A stretch of 64,000 nt of DNA from GCA-2731375 sp002731375. GTDB taxonomy: Bacteria > Pseudomonadota > Alphaproteobacteria > GCA-2731375. The stretch covers positions 9,770 to 73,769 of the forward strand of contig JASMDX010000067.1 in assembly GCA_030752605.1 (NCBI GenBank). The letters are read 5' to 3'. The first letter of the stretch is position 1. Every line of letters starts with the position of its first letter. The notes under the pieces were generated by a model. That model had not been told where the DNA came from and did no database searches. It saw nothing but the letters and a program-made list of their open reading frames with translations. This document shows positions 25,958 through 33,700 of this stretch, piece by piece. A program made the position numbers and the translations under genes.

Positions 25958-26815
25958 ATGGCTAAATGGAACCTACCCGGCGATGCCCGCCTTGCCCTCT
26001 CGATCGTCGTCAATGTCGAGGAGGGCGCCGAGATGAATATCACCGAGGGCGACCGGGGCCCGGAAATCGTCGATGAACTGGGCGTCGCCCTGCACAAACC
26101 GGTGCGCAACTATTCCAACGAGAGCAACTATCTCTATGGCCTAAAGGCCGGCGCGCCGCGGGTGATGAAGCTGTTGGATGATTTTGGCTATCAGGCAACC
26201 TTCACCGCCGCCGCGCAGGCGCTTGAAAAGGCCCCGGACTTGACCAAGGCCATTGTTGACGGCGGCCACGAGGTCTGCAGCCATGGCTGGCGCTGGGTGC
26301 ATCAGTATTATATGGACGAGGAAGCGGAGCGGGCATTCATCCGCAAGGCCGTTAGCTCCATTCGTGCTACGGCTGGGTCCCGGCCTACGGGCTGGTTGTC
26401 ACGCTATCTGTTGACCGACAACACTCGGCGGCTGCTGATGGAGGAGGGCTTCACCTACCACATGGATGATTTCTCCGGCGATAAACCGTTCTGGGACACC
26501 AGTTACGAAAAGCCTATCATAATCCTGCCCTACGCGGTGGATTCGAATGATATGAAGATGTGGACCGCGCCTTCCCTGACACCGGCGGATTGGCTGCAAT
26601 ACGCCATCGATAGCTTCGATTGGCTGTACCGCGAAGGTTCCGACGATCCCCAAATGATGTCGTTCGGCCTGCATTTGCGTATCATCGGGCGGCCCGGACG
26701 CATTGGTTATCTGGAGAAATTCTTCCAGCACGTGGCCGCCAAGCCTGATGTCTGGATCGCCACCCGGCAACAGATCGCCGAGAACTGGGCTGCGCAAAAC
26801 CCGGCGCCGCAATGA
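25958..26815 (+). CDS. Polysaccharide deacetylase family hydrolase (PuuE/allantoinase-like)
   Basis: The 285-residue NodB-fold hydrolase shows the features of the allantoinase-like PuuE branch. These include an N-terminal SIVVNVEEGAE with the acidic residue, ATFTAAAQALEK, and the metal-site GGHEVCSHGWRWVHQYYM with its two histidines. MSFGLHLRIIGRPGRIGYLE lies near the C-terminus. This branch acts on cyclic amides or N-acyl groups rather than on cell-wall sugars in characterised cases. The actual substrate is unknown. A GAF-domain protein follows 7 bases later in the same direction, suggesting a two-gene unit. Cytoplasmic; no signal peptide. Confidence 0.82.
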   Translation: MAKWNLPGDARLALSIVVNVEEGAEMNITEGDRGPEIVDELGVALHKPVRNYSNESNYLYGLKAGAPRVMKLLDDFGYQATFTAAAQALEKAPDLTKAIVDGGHEVCSHGWRWVHQYYMDEEAERAFIRKAVSSIRATAGSRPTGWLSRYLLTDNTRRLLMEEGFTYHMDDFSGDKPFWDTSYEKPIIILPYAVDSNDMKMWTAPSLTPADWLQYAIDSFDWLYREGSDDPQMMSFGLHLRIIGRPGRIGYLEKFFQHVAAKPDVWIATRQQIAENWAAQNPAPQ

Positions 26816-26822
26816 CGGCCAA

Positions 26823-27419
26823 ATGACAAACGTAATTCCAAGCAACTTGACCAATGATCCATGGGGTGAGGCCGCCCGCGCCGCCCAGGGCGGCGTTGAT
26901 GCCCCGGACGCCGAAGCCGCCGTGCGTGAATTCGTACATGCCGCCCTGCGCATCACCGGCGATGGCGCGGCGCACGAAAAGCCCGGCGCCCTGAGGCCGG
27001 GTGAGCGGCATTTCTCCGTCGGCGGCGCCTTCATGGTCAGCCCGGATAACACCTCACATTTCCTGATCGCCGAATGGGGTTTTCCCGATGAGCAGCATCG
27101 CCTGCACTATCCCCTGGATACCGGCCATCCGGGCTGGGTGTGGAAGAACGAACGCGCTCTGATTTTGGAGAACACCGACGAACATGCTGATTTCAAGCAG
27201 ATCCTGAAATCCGCGCGCATGGGTTCCGCCATCTATGCCCCGATGACCTGGCGGGGCAAGTTCATTGGCCATCTGATCACCGCCGCCCAGGCGCGCAACA
27301 CCTTTTCCCCACCGGATCTGATGCGTCTGCAAGCCCTGGCCGGAATGGCAACGGCGGCCTTCATGGCCCAGGGTGGCCCGGCATTTCTGGAACAGATCTG
27401 GACCGACGAACGCGGTTAA
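26823..27419 (+). CDS. GAF-domain protein
   Basis: The 198-residue protein has one recognisable GAF-like core from about residue 60 to 185. Landmarks are HFLIAEWGFPDEQHRL, GHPGWVWKNERALILENT, GSAIYAPMTWRGKFIGHL and the closing TFSPPDLMRLQALAGMATAAF. GAF domains bind small ligands or act as dimerisation modules. No output domain is attached, so it may sense a ligand and act through a partner. The start at 26823 is 7 bases after the deacetylase stop; an open frame extends upstream inside that gene and is not used. Function is not known. Confidence 0.7.
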   Translation: MTNVIPSNLTNDPWGEAARAAQGGVDAPDAEAAVREFVHAALRITGDGAAHEKPGALRPGERHFSVGGAFMVSPDNTSHFLIAEWGFPDEQHRLHYPLDTGHPGWVWKNERALILENTDEHADFKQILKSARMGSAIYAPMTWRGKFIGHLITAAQARNTFSPPDLMRLQALAGMATAAFMAQGGPAFLEQIWTDERG

Positions 27420-27459
27420 GCCCTGGCGCCACTATATCAAGCTGAATATCCGGCTGATA

Positions 27460-28227
27460 TCAGGTGGTCTCGGCCTTCAGCTCGTCAAGCTGCCGCCGGG
27501 CGCCGGCGATCATGCAGGCGAGATCGGACGTCAACATCACCATGTCAAAGCCGCGCTTCACGGCGCCCGCCGCGAACGGTGCGCCGGCACAATGCATGAC
27601 GGCCTTGATGCCGTGCTTGTGCGCGGTCTCGAGGATCTTGTCGCAGGTGGCGAGATGCAGCGGATCGGGATTATCACCGCGCGGTTCCAGGCCCAATGCG
27701 AACGACAAATCAGCCGGTCCGATGTAGACGGCATCGAGGCCGGGCGTGGCGCAAATGGCATCGAGGTTGGCAAGGCCTTCCTTGGTCTCGATCATGGCCA
27801 TGATGATAATCTCGTCATTGGCGTTGGCCTGGTAGTCGGCGCCGCCGTATTGCGCGGCGCGAATGGGCCCCGACGAGCGCATGCCGACTGGCGGGTATCG
27901 GCAGGCGGCCACCGCCATTGCCGCTTCCTCGGCCGTATTAACCAGCGGCACGATGATGCCGTAGGCGCCCAGGTCCAAGGCCCTCATAATGGGCGCCGGC
28001 TCGTTCCAGGCGACGCGCAGGAAGGGAACCGTGTCTGTCTGTGAAATGGCCTGTAACATGGGCCAGGCGTCATTCATTTCCGTGGTGCCGTGCTGCAAGT
28101 CGACGCACAGGGCATCGAAACCCTGACGCGCCATGACTTCGGCCGTGAACCCATGGGACAGGGAGAGCCAGCCCATGGTTGCGCATTTACCATCACGCCA
28201 CATCTGCTTGATCTTGTTCGGCCGCAT
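27460..28227 (-). CDS. HpcH/HpaI aldolase family protein
   Basis: This is a 255-residue class II aldolase/citrate-lyase-fold enzyme. It has GWLSLSHGFTAEVMARQGFD, VDLQHG (metal/base region), the metal ligand in IIMAMIETKEGL (Glu), and GLDAVYIGPADLSFALG. These proteins cleave or make 2-keto-hydroxy acids with divalent metal. The exact substrate, such as 4-hydroxy-2-oxo-heptanedioate, cannot be fixed. The ATG at 28227 is preferred over an upstream start at 28284 because the extra residues lack family character and the ATG follows AAGGGA. It stands alone, convergent with the GAF gene. Confidence 0.88.
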   Translation of the reverse strand: MRPNKIKQMWRDGKCATMGWLSLSHGFTAEVMARQGFDALCVDLQHGTTEMNDAWPMLQAISQTDTVPFLRVAWNEPAPIMRALDLGAYGIIVPLVNTAEEAAMAVAACRYPPVGMRSSGPIRAAQYGGADYQANANDEIIIMAMIETKEGLANLDAICATPGLDAVYIGPADLSFALGLEPRGDNPDPLHLATCDKILETAHKHGIKAVMHCAGAPFAAGAVKRGFDMVMLTSDLACMIAGARRQLDELKAETT

Positions 28228-28638
28228 TCCCTTGTCTCCAGTGTTGTTGTATTGAAGCGGGGCCGCTGGTGCCGCGGACAGCACGTGGATGGACGACCCG
28301 GCGTTTTTTGCATCGTGCCCTTTTATGGCGGTACGGTCGACCCCCTATTCGGTCCACAAATGCCCTTGGCCGGATAATCGCAATCATTTTGACCGCGTCA
28401 AATTCTTGCCGGTGGGCACTTTTAGAAAACATCCCATGACAATGGTTCGAAAATACGTCTGATCATTCCACCTCAATAGCCCGGCATAAAGCTGCCTCAC
28501 ATTTTTGGCTCTGTATCTCCCTTCCAAGGGAGCCATCGCGTCCTGCAAGGCGTCTTTCATGGCAAACAACTTCGATTGTTCCTAGCAGCTTCTGGATGCT
28601 GTTGTTTCCACTGGCAATTGGTTGATACCGGCGCCCAG
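28228..28638. other. Intergenic region with no convincing gene
   Basis: About 410 bases separate the aldolase from the small lipoprotein. An open frame on the minus strand (28384-28560, 58 codons from an ATG) has mixed codon use and no recognised motif, so it is not called as a gene. The region would hold the aldolase promoter on the minus strand. No RNA gene or strong repeat was seen. Confidence 0.5.
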
Positions 28639-28875
28639 TTAACCTTCGCTGCAATAGCCCGCCGCGTTATTCCGAACGACCTGCTGCATTCCGGCATGAT
28701 CATTAGTTTTCAAAAGCGTGACACTTTGCAGAACATCGTAAATGGAATTTGTTCCGAATTTGGCGGCGACCGACGCCGACTTTTTCGCCGGCGGTGCTTT
28801 CGCCCCTGCCTTGTCCTCGCCGCATCCGCTCAGAAGAGATGCGAGCAATGTAAGAATGAAGAAGGGTCTTGTCAT
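28639..28875 (-). CDS. Small putative lipoprotein
   Basis: A 78-residue protein begins MTRPFFILTLLASLLSGCGE, a short signal peptide with a lipobox LLSGC. Lipidation at that cysteine and anchoring to a membrane are therefore likely. The mature part has a Lys/Ala-rich stretch and then NSIYDVLQSVTLLKTNDHAGMQ, with a further Cys near the end. No family was recognised. The frame stays open upstream to 28920, but the extra residues precede the signal peptide and are not used. The ribosome site is weak. The lipobox makes a real gene fairly likely. Confidence 0.55.
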   Translation of the reverse strand: MTRPFFILTLLASLLSGCGEDKAGAKAPPAKKSASVAAKFGTNSIYDVLQSVTLLKTNDHAGMQQVVRNNAAGYCSEG

Positions 28876-29007
28876 ACCTACCGAGCCAAGCCTGAATTTC
28901 CCGTTCACTTCAACGCGCAAATAATCCTATGGGCAAGACTATAAGAAAGTGTGTCTATTTGGCCTACCCGTTGGCGGAATTATAGGCTGGCGGTGTTCCT
29001 CGGTTGT

Positions 29008-29910
29008 TCAGCCCGCCGCCTCGTCCACGCGGCGGGCGAAACAACCGATCAGATCGGCTAGCACCGGGGCCAGGGCCGCCGGGGTCTCGTGCCCCATGCC
29101 GGCGATGGCGTGAAAATCGGCGCCGGGGATATTTGCCGCGGTGTCCGCGCCGCCCGCTATGTTCAACAGCGGATCGTCCGTGCCGTGAATAACCTGGCAG
29201 GGGATGGTAATGGTCTGCAGCATTGGCACCCGGTTGCCGTTTTTGATGATGGCGGCGCGCTGTCGAGTGCGTCCGTCCGGGCAATGACAGCGCTCATAGA
29301 CCCGTTCCACCATGGCCAGGCGGTCGGCGTCGGAGGTGGGATAAAGCGGGCCGGCTAGAACGCGGGCGGTTTCAAGATTGGCGGCGATGGCGCCGTCGCG
29401 AGTGCTTTCGTCGCCGCCCACCCGCATCAACGCGGCCATGGCTTCCGGGTTGCCGGGGGGGATACCCGGGTTGCCGCTTTGCGCCATGATTGAGGTCATG
29501 GAGCGCAGGCGGGCACCATGTTTGGCGGCCAGCACTTGCGCGATCGCCCCGCCCATGGAGATGCCCGTGACATGGGCCGTATCAATCGCCAGGGCATCCA
29601 TCAGGCCGATGACGTCCGCCGCCATGTCGTCCAGCAAATATGGCACCTTGATGTTCTCACCCGCCTTGGCCCGTTCCATCAGATCGGGAATATCCATGGC
29701 GCCGGCGGCCTCGAACTTGGTGGACAGGCCAGCATCCCGGTTGTCGAAGGTCACTACATGGAAGCCCTGCCCCGCTAGACGTTGCATCAATGCCGCCGGC
29801 CACTGGATCATTTGGCTGCCCAGGCCCCGGATCAAGATCATGGCGGGACTATCCGCTGGGCCATGACTTTCGTATTCGATGGTGATGCCGTTCGCGCTAA
29901 TCGCCGTCAT
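29008..29910 (-). CDS. Alpha/beta hydrolase
   Basis: The 300-residue alpha/beta hydrolase has the oxyanion region LIRGLGSQMIQWP, the DNRDAGLST segment, and the nucleophile elbow GISMGGAIAQ (Ser118). A later acid sits in HGTDDPLLN and the histidine in GMGHETP. The FDNRDAGLS variant is common in a clade of esterases and hydrolases of unknown substrate, often annotated near ring-cleavage or lactone hydrolysis. No signal peptide. It is transcribed alone, convergent with the lipoprotein gene's side and divergent from the YqaA gene. Substrate unknown. Confidence 0.85.
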   Translation of the reverse strand: MTAISANGITIEYESHGPADSPAMILIRGLGSQMIQWPAALMQRLAGQGFHVVTFDNRDAGLSTKFEAAGAMDIPDLMERAKAGENIKVPYLLDDMAADVIGLMDALAIDTAHVTGISMGGAIAQVLAAKHGARLRSMTSIMAQSGNPGIPPGNPEAMAALMRVGGDESTRDGAIAANLETARVLAGPLYPTSDADRLAMVERVYERCHCPDGRTRQRAAIIKNGNRVPMLQTITIPCQVIHGTDDPLLNIAGGADTAANIPGADFHAIAGMGHETPAALAPVLADLIGCFARRVDEAAG

Positions 29911-30048
29911 TGTTTCGCCCTATTGCGGTGCCAAATTTAGCAAAGCATAGGGTTCCGGTCGGATGTCGGCAAATCAGTTGCATTGTTCCGCTAGCATGAT
30001 GCTGTTATAGGGCGTCCTGATCTCAACAAAGGATGGGCTGCGTATTCA

Positions 30049-30630
30049 ATGCTGCGTTGGCTTTACGATCGAACCATGGCACTGGCCGGGCACCGCCACG
30101 CAAATTGGGCCCTGGGCGTGGTATCTTTTATCGAAAGTTCGGTCTTTCCCATCCCGCCCGACGTGATGTTGATTCCCATGGTCTTGGCGCAACGGCACAA
30201 GGCGCTGTTGATAGCGGTGATCTGCACCGTTGCCTCCGTGTTGGGCGGTCTGTTGGGCTATGCCATCGGGCTGTACCTGTTCGACACCATTGGCCAGCCG
30301 GTCCTGAATTTCTATGGCTATGGAGAGAAATTCGCCTCCTTCCAGGATCGCTATAACGAATGGGGCGTCTGGATCGTCCTGATCGCCGGCTTGACGCCGT
30401 TTCCCTACAAGGTCATTACCATCGCCTCCGGCGTCACGGGGCTCAGCCTGCCGGTCTTTTTAATTGCCTCCGTTGTGGCCAGAGGGCTTCGTTTCGCTAT
30501 CGTAACAGCCTTGCTGTGGTATTTTGGCGCGCCGATCCGCGATTTTATTGAGCGTTATCTGGGCCCATTGTTCATCCTTTTCGTGGTGCTATTGATCGGC
30601 GGCTTCGCCGTGGTCAAACTGGTTTTGTAG
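30049..30630 (+). CDS. YqaA/DedA-like (VTT domain) membrane protein
   Basis: A 193-residue membrane protein has the SNARE-associated/VTT-type core: SFIESSVFPIPPDVMLIPMV near the N-terminus, a glycine-rich helix VLGGLLGYAIGLYLF, and the re-entrant segment IAGLTPFPYKVITIASG. Four or so membrane helices are apparent. YqaA proteins are DedA relatives; DedA-family members have been linked to lipid carrier transport, but this clade is little studied. It is the first of a compact run with dsbB and coq7, 15 bases before dsbB. Confidence 0.88.
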   Translation: MLRWLYDRTMALAGHRHANWALGVVSFIESSVFPIPPDVMLIPMVLAQRHKALLIAVICTVASVLGGLLGYAIGLYLFDTIGQPVLNFYGYGEKFASFQDRYNEWGVWIVLIAGLTPFPYKVITIASGVTGLSLPVFLIASVVARGLRFAIVTALLWYFGAPIRDFIERYLGPLFILFVVLLIGGFAVVKLVL

Positions 30631-30645
30631 GCGGGGAGACCTAGG

Positions 30646-31143
30646 ATGCAAAGTTTGTTGGTGACAAGAACGGCGTTGATCCTGGTGCCATTGGCGTCTC
30701 TGAGCGCCCTGGCCGCCGCCTTTATCTCGCAATACGTCTTTGAGTTACAGCCCTGCGCCCTGTGCATCTATCAACGCTGGCCCTTCGCCATTGCCGCCGC
30801 GATCTGTTTCGTGGCACTGGTGCCGGCGTTTCGCGCCCTGGCGCCCTGGGTCCTGCTGTTGGCTGTCATGGTGCTGGTGGTGAACGCCGGCATCGCCACT
30901 TATCATGTAGGGGTGGAGGAACACTGGTGGACCGGCAGCGAGGCCTGCGTCGGCACGGGCGGTACGGCCCAGACCTTGGCAGAGCTGCGGGCCCAGGTTA
31001 TGGCGGCACCGATCATCCGTTGTGACGAAGCGGCATTTTCCTTGTTTGGTGTTTCCATGGCGGGCTACAACGTTCTATTCTCTATCGCACTGGCGGTTTA
31101 TTCCGGGTTGGCCGGCAAAACCGCACTTGGGGATCGCAGATAG
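30646..31143 (+). CDS. dsbB: Disulfide bond formation protein B
   Basis: The 165-residue inner-membrane quinone reductase re-oxidises DsbA. The first periplasmic loop has the CXXC in QPCALCIYQRWP (Cys37, Cys40). The second loop carries a separated pair, Cys in SEACVG and Cys in IIRCDEA, as in DsbB. Four membrane helices are visible. The ATG follows GGGGAG by about 9 bases. Its quinone dependence fits its neighbour coq7, which makes ubiquinone, although the adjacency may be incidental. Confidence 0.92.
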   Translation: MQSLLVTRTALILVPLASLSALAAAFISQYVFELQPCALCIYQRWPFAIAAAICFVALVPAFRALAPWVLLLAVMVLVVNAGIATYHVGVEEHWWTGSEACVGTGGTAQTLAELRAQVMAAPIIRCDEAAFSLFGVSMAGYNVLFSIALAVYSGLAGKTALGDRR

Positions 31144-31146
31144 ACC

Positions 31147-31761
31147 ATGGAGATCGCCGCAACACCTGAAAACCAGCCCATGGAGACGTCATCGGTGCGC
31201 CCGGCAACATTGCCAGGCGACCGCCAGGGCAAAGCTAATATCGCGCGTATGATACGCGTTGATCAGGCGGGTGAATTGGGCGCGGCGGAAATTTATCGCG
31301 GTCAGCTGGCGGTGCTGAAGGATCAATCCTGCGCGGATTTGTTGCTGGAAATGGCCGAGCAGGAGCGGGCGCACCTGGCCACCTTCGACGAGATAATGGC
31401 CGAGCGTGGTGTTCGCCCGACCGCCCTGTCGCCATTGTGGCGCGTGGCCGGCTTCGCCCTCGGTGCGGGCAGCGCCCTGCTGGGCGAGCGGGCGGCTATG
31501 GCGACGACGGTGGCGGTGGAAGAGGTAATTGAAGGCCATTACCAAAAGCAGCTTGATGAGTTGGCTGCTGAATCAACCGGAGGGTCGAATGGGGGCGAGG
31601 CCGAGCTGCAAGCAGTGATCACGGAATTTCGTGAAGATGAACTGAAACACCGGGATATAGCGCTTGAAAATGGTGCTAAAGAGGCGCCTGCCTACCAAAT
31701 TCTGAGCCAAAGCGTTAAGACTGGTACCCGAATGGCTATCTGGTTGGCCGAGCGGATATGA
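31147..31761 (+). CDS. coq7: Demethoxyubiquinone hydroxylase Coq7
   Basis: This di-iron hydroxylase carries out the last ring hydroxylation in ubiquinone synthesis. The 204-residue protein has the carboxylate and histidine ligands of the ferritin-like fold in RVDQAGELGAAEIYRGQL, EMAEQERAHLATF, VEEVIEGHYQKQL and FREDELKHRDIALE. It starts 3 bases after the dsbB stop. The first 30 residues are variable, and the ATG at 31180 (METSS) is a possible alternative start. It shows that this organism makes ubiquinone and uses oxygen for it. Confidence 0.93.
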   Translation: MEIAATPENQPMETSSVRPATLPGDRQGKANIARMIRVDQAGELGAAEIYRGQLAVLKDQSCADLLLEMAEQERAHLATFDEIMAERGVRPTALSPLWRVAGFALGAGSALLGERAAMATTVAVEEVIEGHYQKQLDELAAESTGGSNGGEAELQAVITEFREDELKHRDIALENGAKEAPAYQILSQSVKTGTRMAIWLAERI

Positions 31762-31795
31762 ATTACGTGAGCAAGATGGGGGCGGTCCCAAAATC

Positions 31796-33364
31796 ATGAT
31801 TGGGCCAACAAGAAACATGGACCTGTGGAAGGCAAATCCACGGCCGGCCGCACCGGTGTTTTTGGCCATGTTTGTTCTGCCCGCGGTCCTTATAACTTTG
31901 CTGTGCGCCCCCATGATAAGCTGGGCTAAGAGCACCCAGGATCTGATTGTTGAGCAGGCGTCAGGACAAAACGTCGCCTTGAATGAGCAGGAGGCTGCCG
32001 TGTTGCGGCGTACGCTGCCGATTATCGGCCGCCGCTATCTGCGGAAGCTGGATCCGACGCCCCTTCTGAAAGAAACCATGCAGGGTCTGAAGGAGTACGA
32101 TGCTGCCGTGGCCAGCATGGAAAATTCCGCCAAGACCGGCAAGACCCAAGGGGATACGGCAAAAAGCGAAAACGCCGAGAAGAAGAAAAAGCCAAGTGAG
32201 TTCCGCCGCATCGCCCTGGCCTTGAATAAGGGCCTGAATGTCCTGGATGCCCATAGCGCCTATCTTGATCCGGAGAGTTATGGCGAACTGAAAATCCGTA
32301 TCAGCGGCAAGTTTGCGGGCCTGGGCCTGGAAGTGACCATGGACGCTGGGCTGGTCAAGGTTATCGCTCCCATTGACGACACTCCGGCTCAGCGGGCCGG
32401 CATGCAGGCCGGTGATTTGATCAGCCACGTGGACGGAACCCCGATCAAGGGCATGACGTTGCGTGCCGCTGTCCGCCGTATGCGCGGCCTGGCGGGCACC
32501 ACCATCCGCCTGACTGTGTTGCGGGGCAAGGCGAAGGATCCGATCGAAGTGTACATCGTCCGCGACATCATCCGCGTGCCTGCGGTGCGCCACAGGGTGG
32601 CGTCCGATTATGGCTATATCCGCATCTCCGCCTTCAGCCAACGGACCGAACCGGGCTTGCGCAAGGCCATGGAGAAGATCGATGATGCCTTGGGTGCGGC
32701 CAGTCTGGGCCTGGTGATTGATCTACGCAACAATCCGGGAGGTCTGTTACGCCAGGCGATCCGCGTCTCGGATGTTTTTCTGAACGAAGGCACCATTGTT
32801 TCCGTACGCGGGCGCATGGACGAGGACAATGCGCATTTTCGGGCCAGGGGCGGTGACCTGGCGGCAGGCAAGACCGTCGTCGTGCTGGTCAATGAAGGCA
32901 CGGCCTCGGCCGCTGAGATTGTCGCTGGCGCGCTGAAGGAAAACCGCCGGGCGGTGATCGTCGGCAGCCGCTCGTTTGGCAAGGGCTCTGTACAGACCAT
33001 ATTCTCCATGGGCGAGTTTGGCGCCCTGCGCCTGACGACGGCGTTGTACTACACTCCCTCGGGCCGGACCATTCAGGCCTGGGGCGTCCTGCCGGATCTG
33101 TTGATCGAAAGTGACCGTCAGGAAGCCGGCCGGCGCGAGGAGGAACTGCAGGGCGCCCTGAGTCGGGGCGAGGCAACACCGCATACGGTTGGTCCCAGCG
33201 CCTCCATCACCGGCGATCGTTGCAATGAATTGCTCGCCAAAGCCATGGACGATAAGGACCTCGCTTGCGCGGTGGCGCTATTGCGGGCCGGCGGCTTGGA
33301 CCGTTTGGAGCACCTTGCCTCCAGTCTGGCCAATGACAGGGGCACGGCGGCGCATCAGCGATAG
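31796..33364 (+). CDS. S41 family C-terminal processing protease
   Basis: The 522-residue protein has an N-terminal hydrophobic segment (VFLAMFVLPAVLITLLCAPM, about 21-40) that could be a signal anchor. A PDZ domain follows at about 175-255, with GLGLEVTMDAGLVKV and AGMQAGDLISHVDG. The S41 catalytic domain has nucleophile Ser371 in EGTASAAEI and Lys396 in SFGKGSVQ, 25 residues apart as in CtpA/CtpB. RNNPGGLL precedes them. Such proteases trim or degrade envelope proteins. It follows coq7 by 34 bases. A 41-residue membrane protein follows. Confidence 0.9.
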   Translation: MIGPTRNMDLWKANPRPAAPVFLAMFVLPAVLITLLCAPMISWAKSTQDLIVEQASGQNVALNEQEAAVLRRTLPIIGRRYLRKLDPTPLLKETMQGLKEYDAAVASMENSAKTGKTQGDTAKSENAEKKKKPSEFRRIALALNKGLNVLDAHSAYLDPESYGELKIRISGKFAGLGLEVTMDAGLVKVIAPIDDTPAQRAGMQAGDLISHVDGTPIKGMTLRAAVRRMRGLAGTTIRLTVLRGKAKDPIEVYIVRDIIRVPAVRHRVASDYGYIRISAFSQRTEPGLRKAMEKIDDALGAASLGLVIDLRNNPGGLLRQAIRVSDVFLNEGTIVSVRGRMDEDNAHFRARGGDLAAGKTVVVLVNEGTASAAEIVAGALKENRRAVIVGSRSFGKGSVQTIFSMGEFGALRLTTALYYTPSGRTIQAWGVLPDLLIESDRQEAGRREEELQGALSRGEATPHTVGPSASITGDRCNELLAKAMDDKDLACAVALLRAGGLDRLEHLASSLANDRGTAAHQR

Positions 33365-33443
33365 CTCCGTTCCAGACAATAATATCTTGGCCCAGCTGGG
33401 ATGTTGGTGTACATCGTAGAGATTGTTGGTGAGGGGATTTGTT

Positions 33444-33569
33444 ATGCATGAAGTGACTTTGTTGATCTTGATGATGGTGGCGACGGTTGTCGTCATGGGA
33501 GGCATGTTGATGCTGTTCAAAGGTTATTTCGCCCAGCGCGCGAAGATCGACCGCGAAGCCGGGCGCTAG
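33444..33569 (+). CDS. Small single-helix membrane protein, 41 residues
   Basis: A GAGGGG ribosome site lies 7 bases before an ATG that opens a 41-codon frame. The sequence is a short polar start (MHEVT), a hydrophobic helix of about 18 residues rich in Met and Val, and a basic tail ending KIDREAGR. The codon use is like that of its neighbours. It is followed at once by a likely terminator, so it may be the last gene of the yqaA-dsbB-coq7-protease run. No known family was recognised. Function unknown. Confidence 0.6.
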   Translation: MHEVTLLILMMVATVVVMGGMLMLFKGYFAQRAKIDREAGR

Positions 33570-33586
33570 AAACCGGACACTAGACG

Positions 33587-33609
33587 GGCCGCTGGTTTTC
33601 GGCCTTTTT
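33587..33609 (+). terminator. Intrinsic terminator
   Basis: GGCCG (33587-33591) and CGGCC (33600-33604) can pair around an 8-base loop and are followed by five T (33605-33609). It closes the run that ends with the 41-residue protein. The stem is only 5 pairs, so strength is uncertain. Confidence 0.55.
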
Positions 33610-33700
33610 ACCGGGCTTCGGCCCTCGGATATTCTCGATTTCGCTTCCGGGCTGGCCCTGGTGGACCCGCGTCGCGGTTTTGCCACAAGGGACCACAGAC

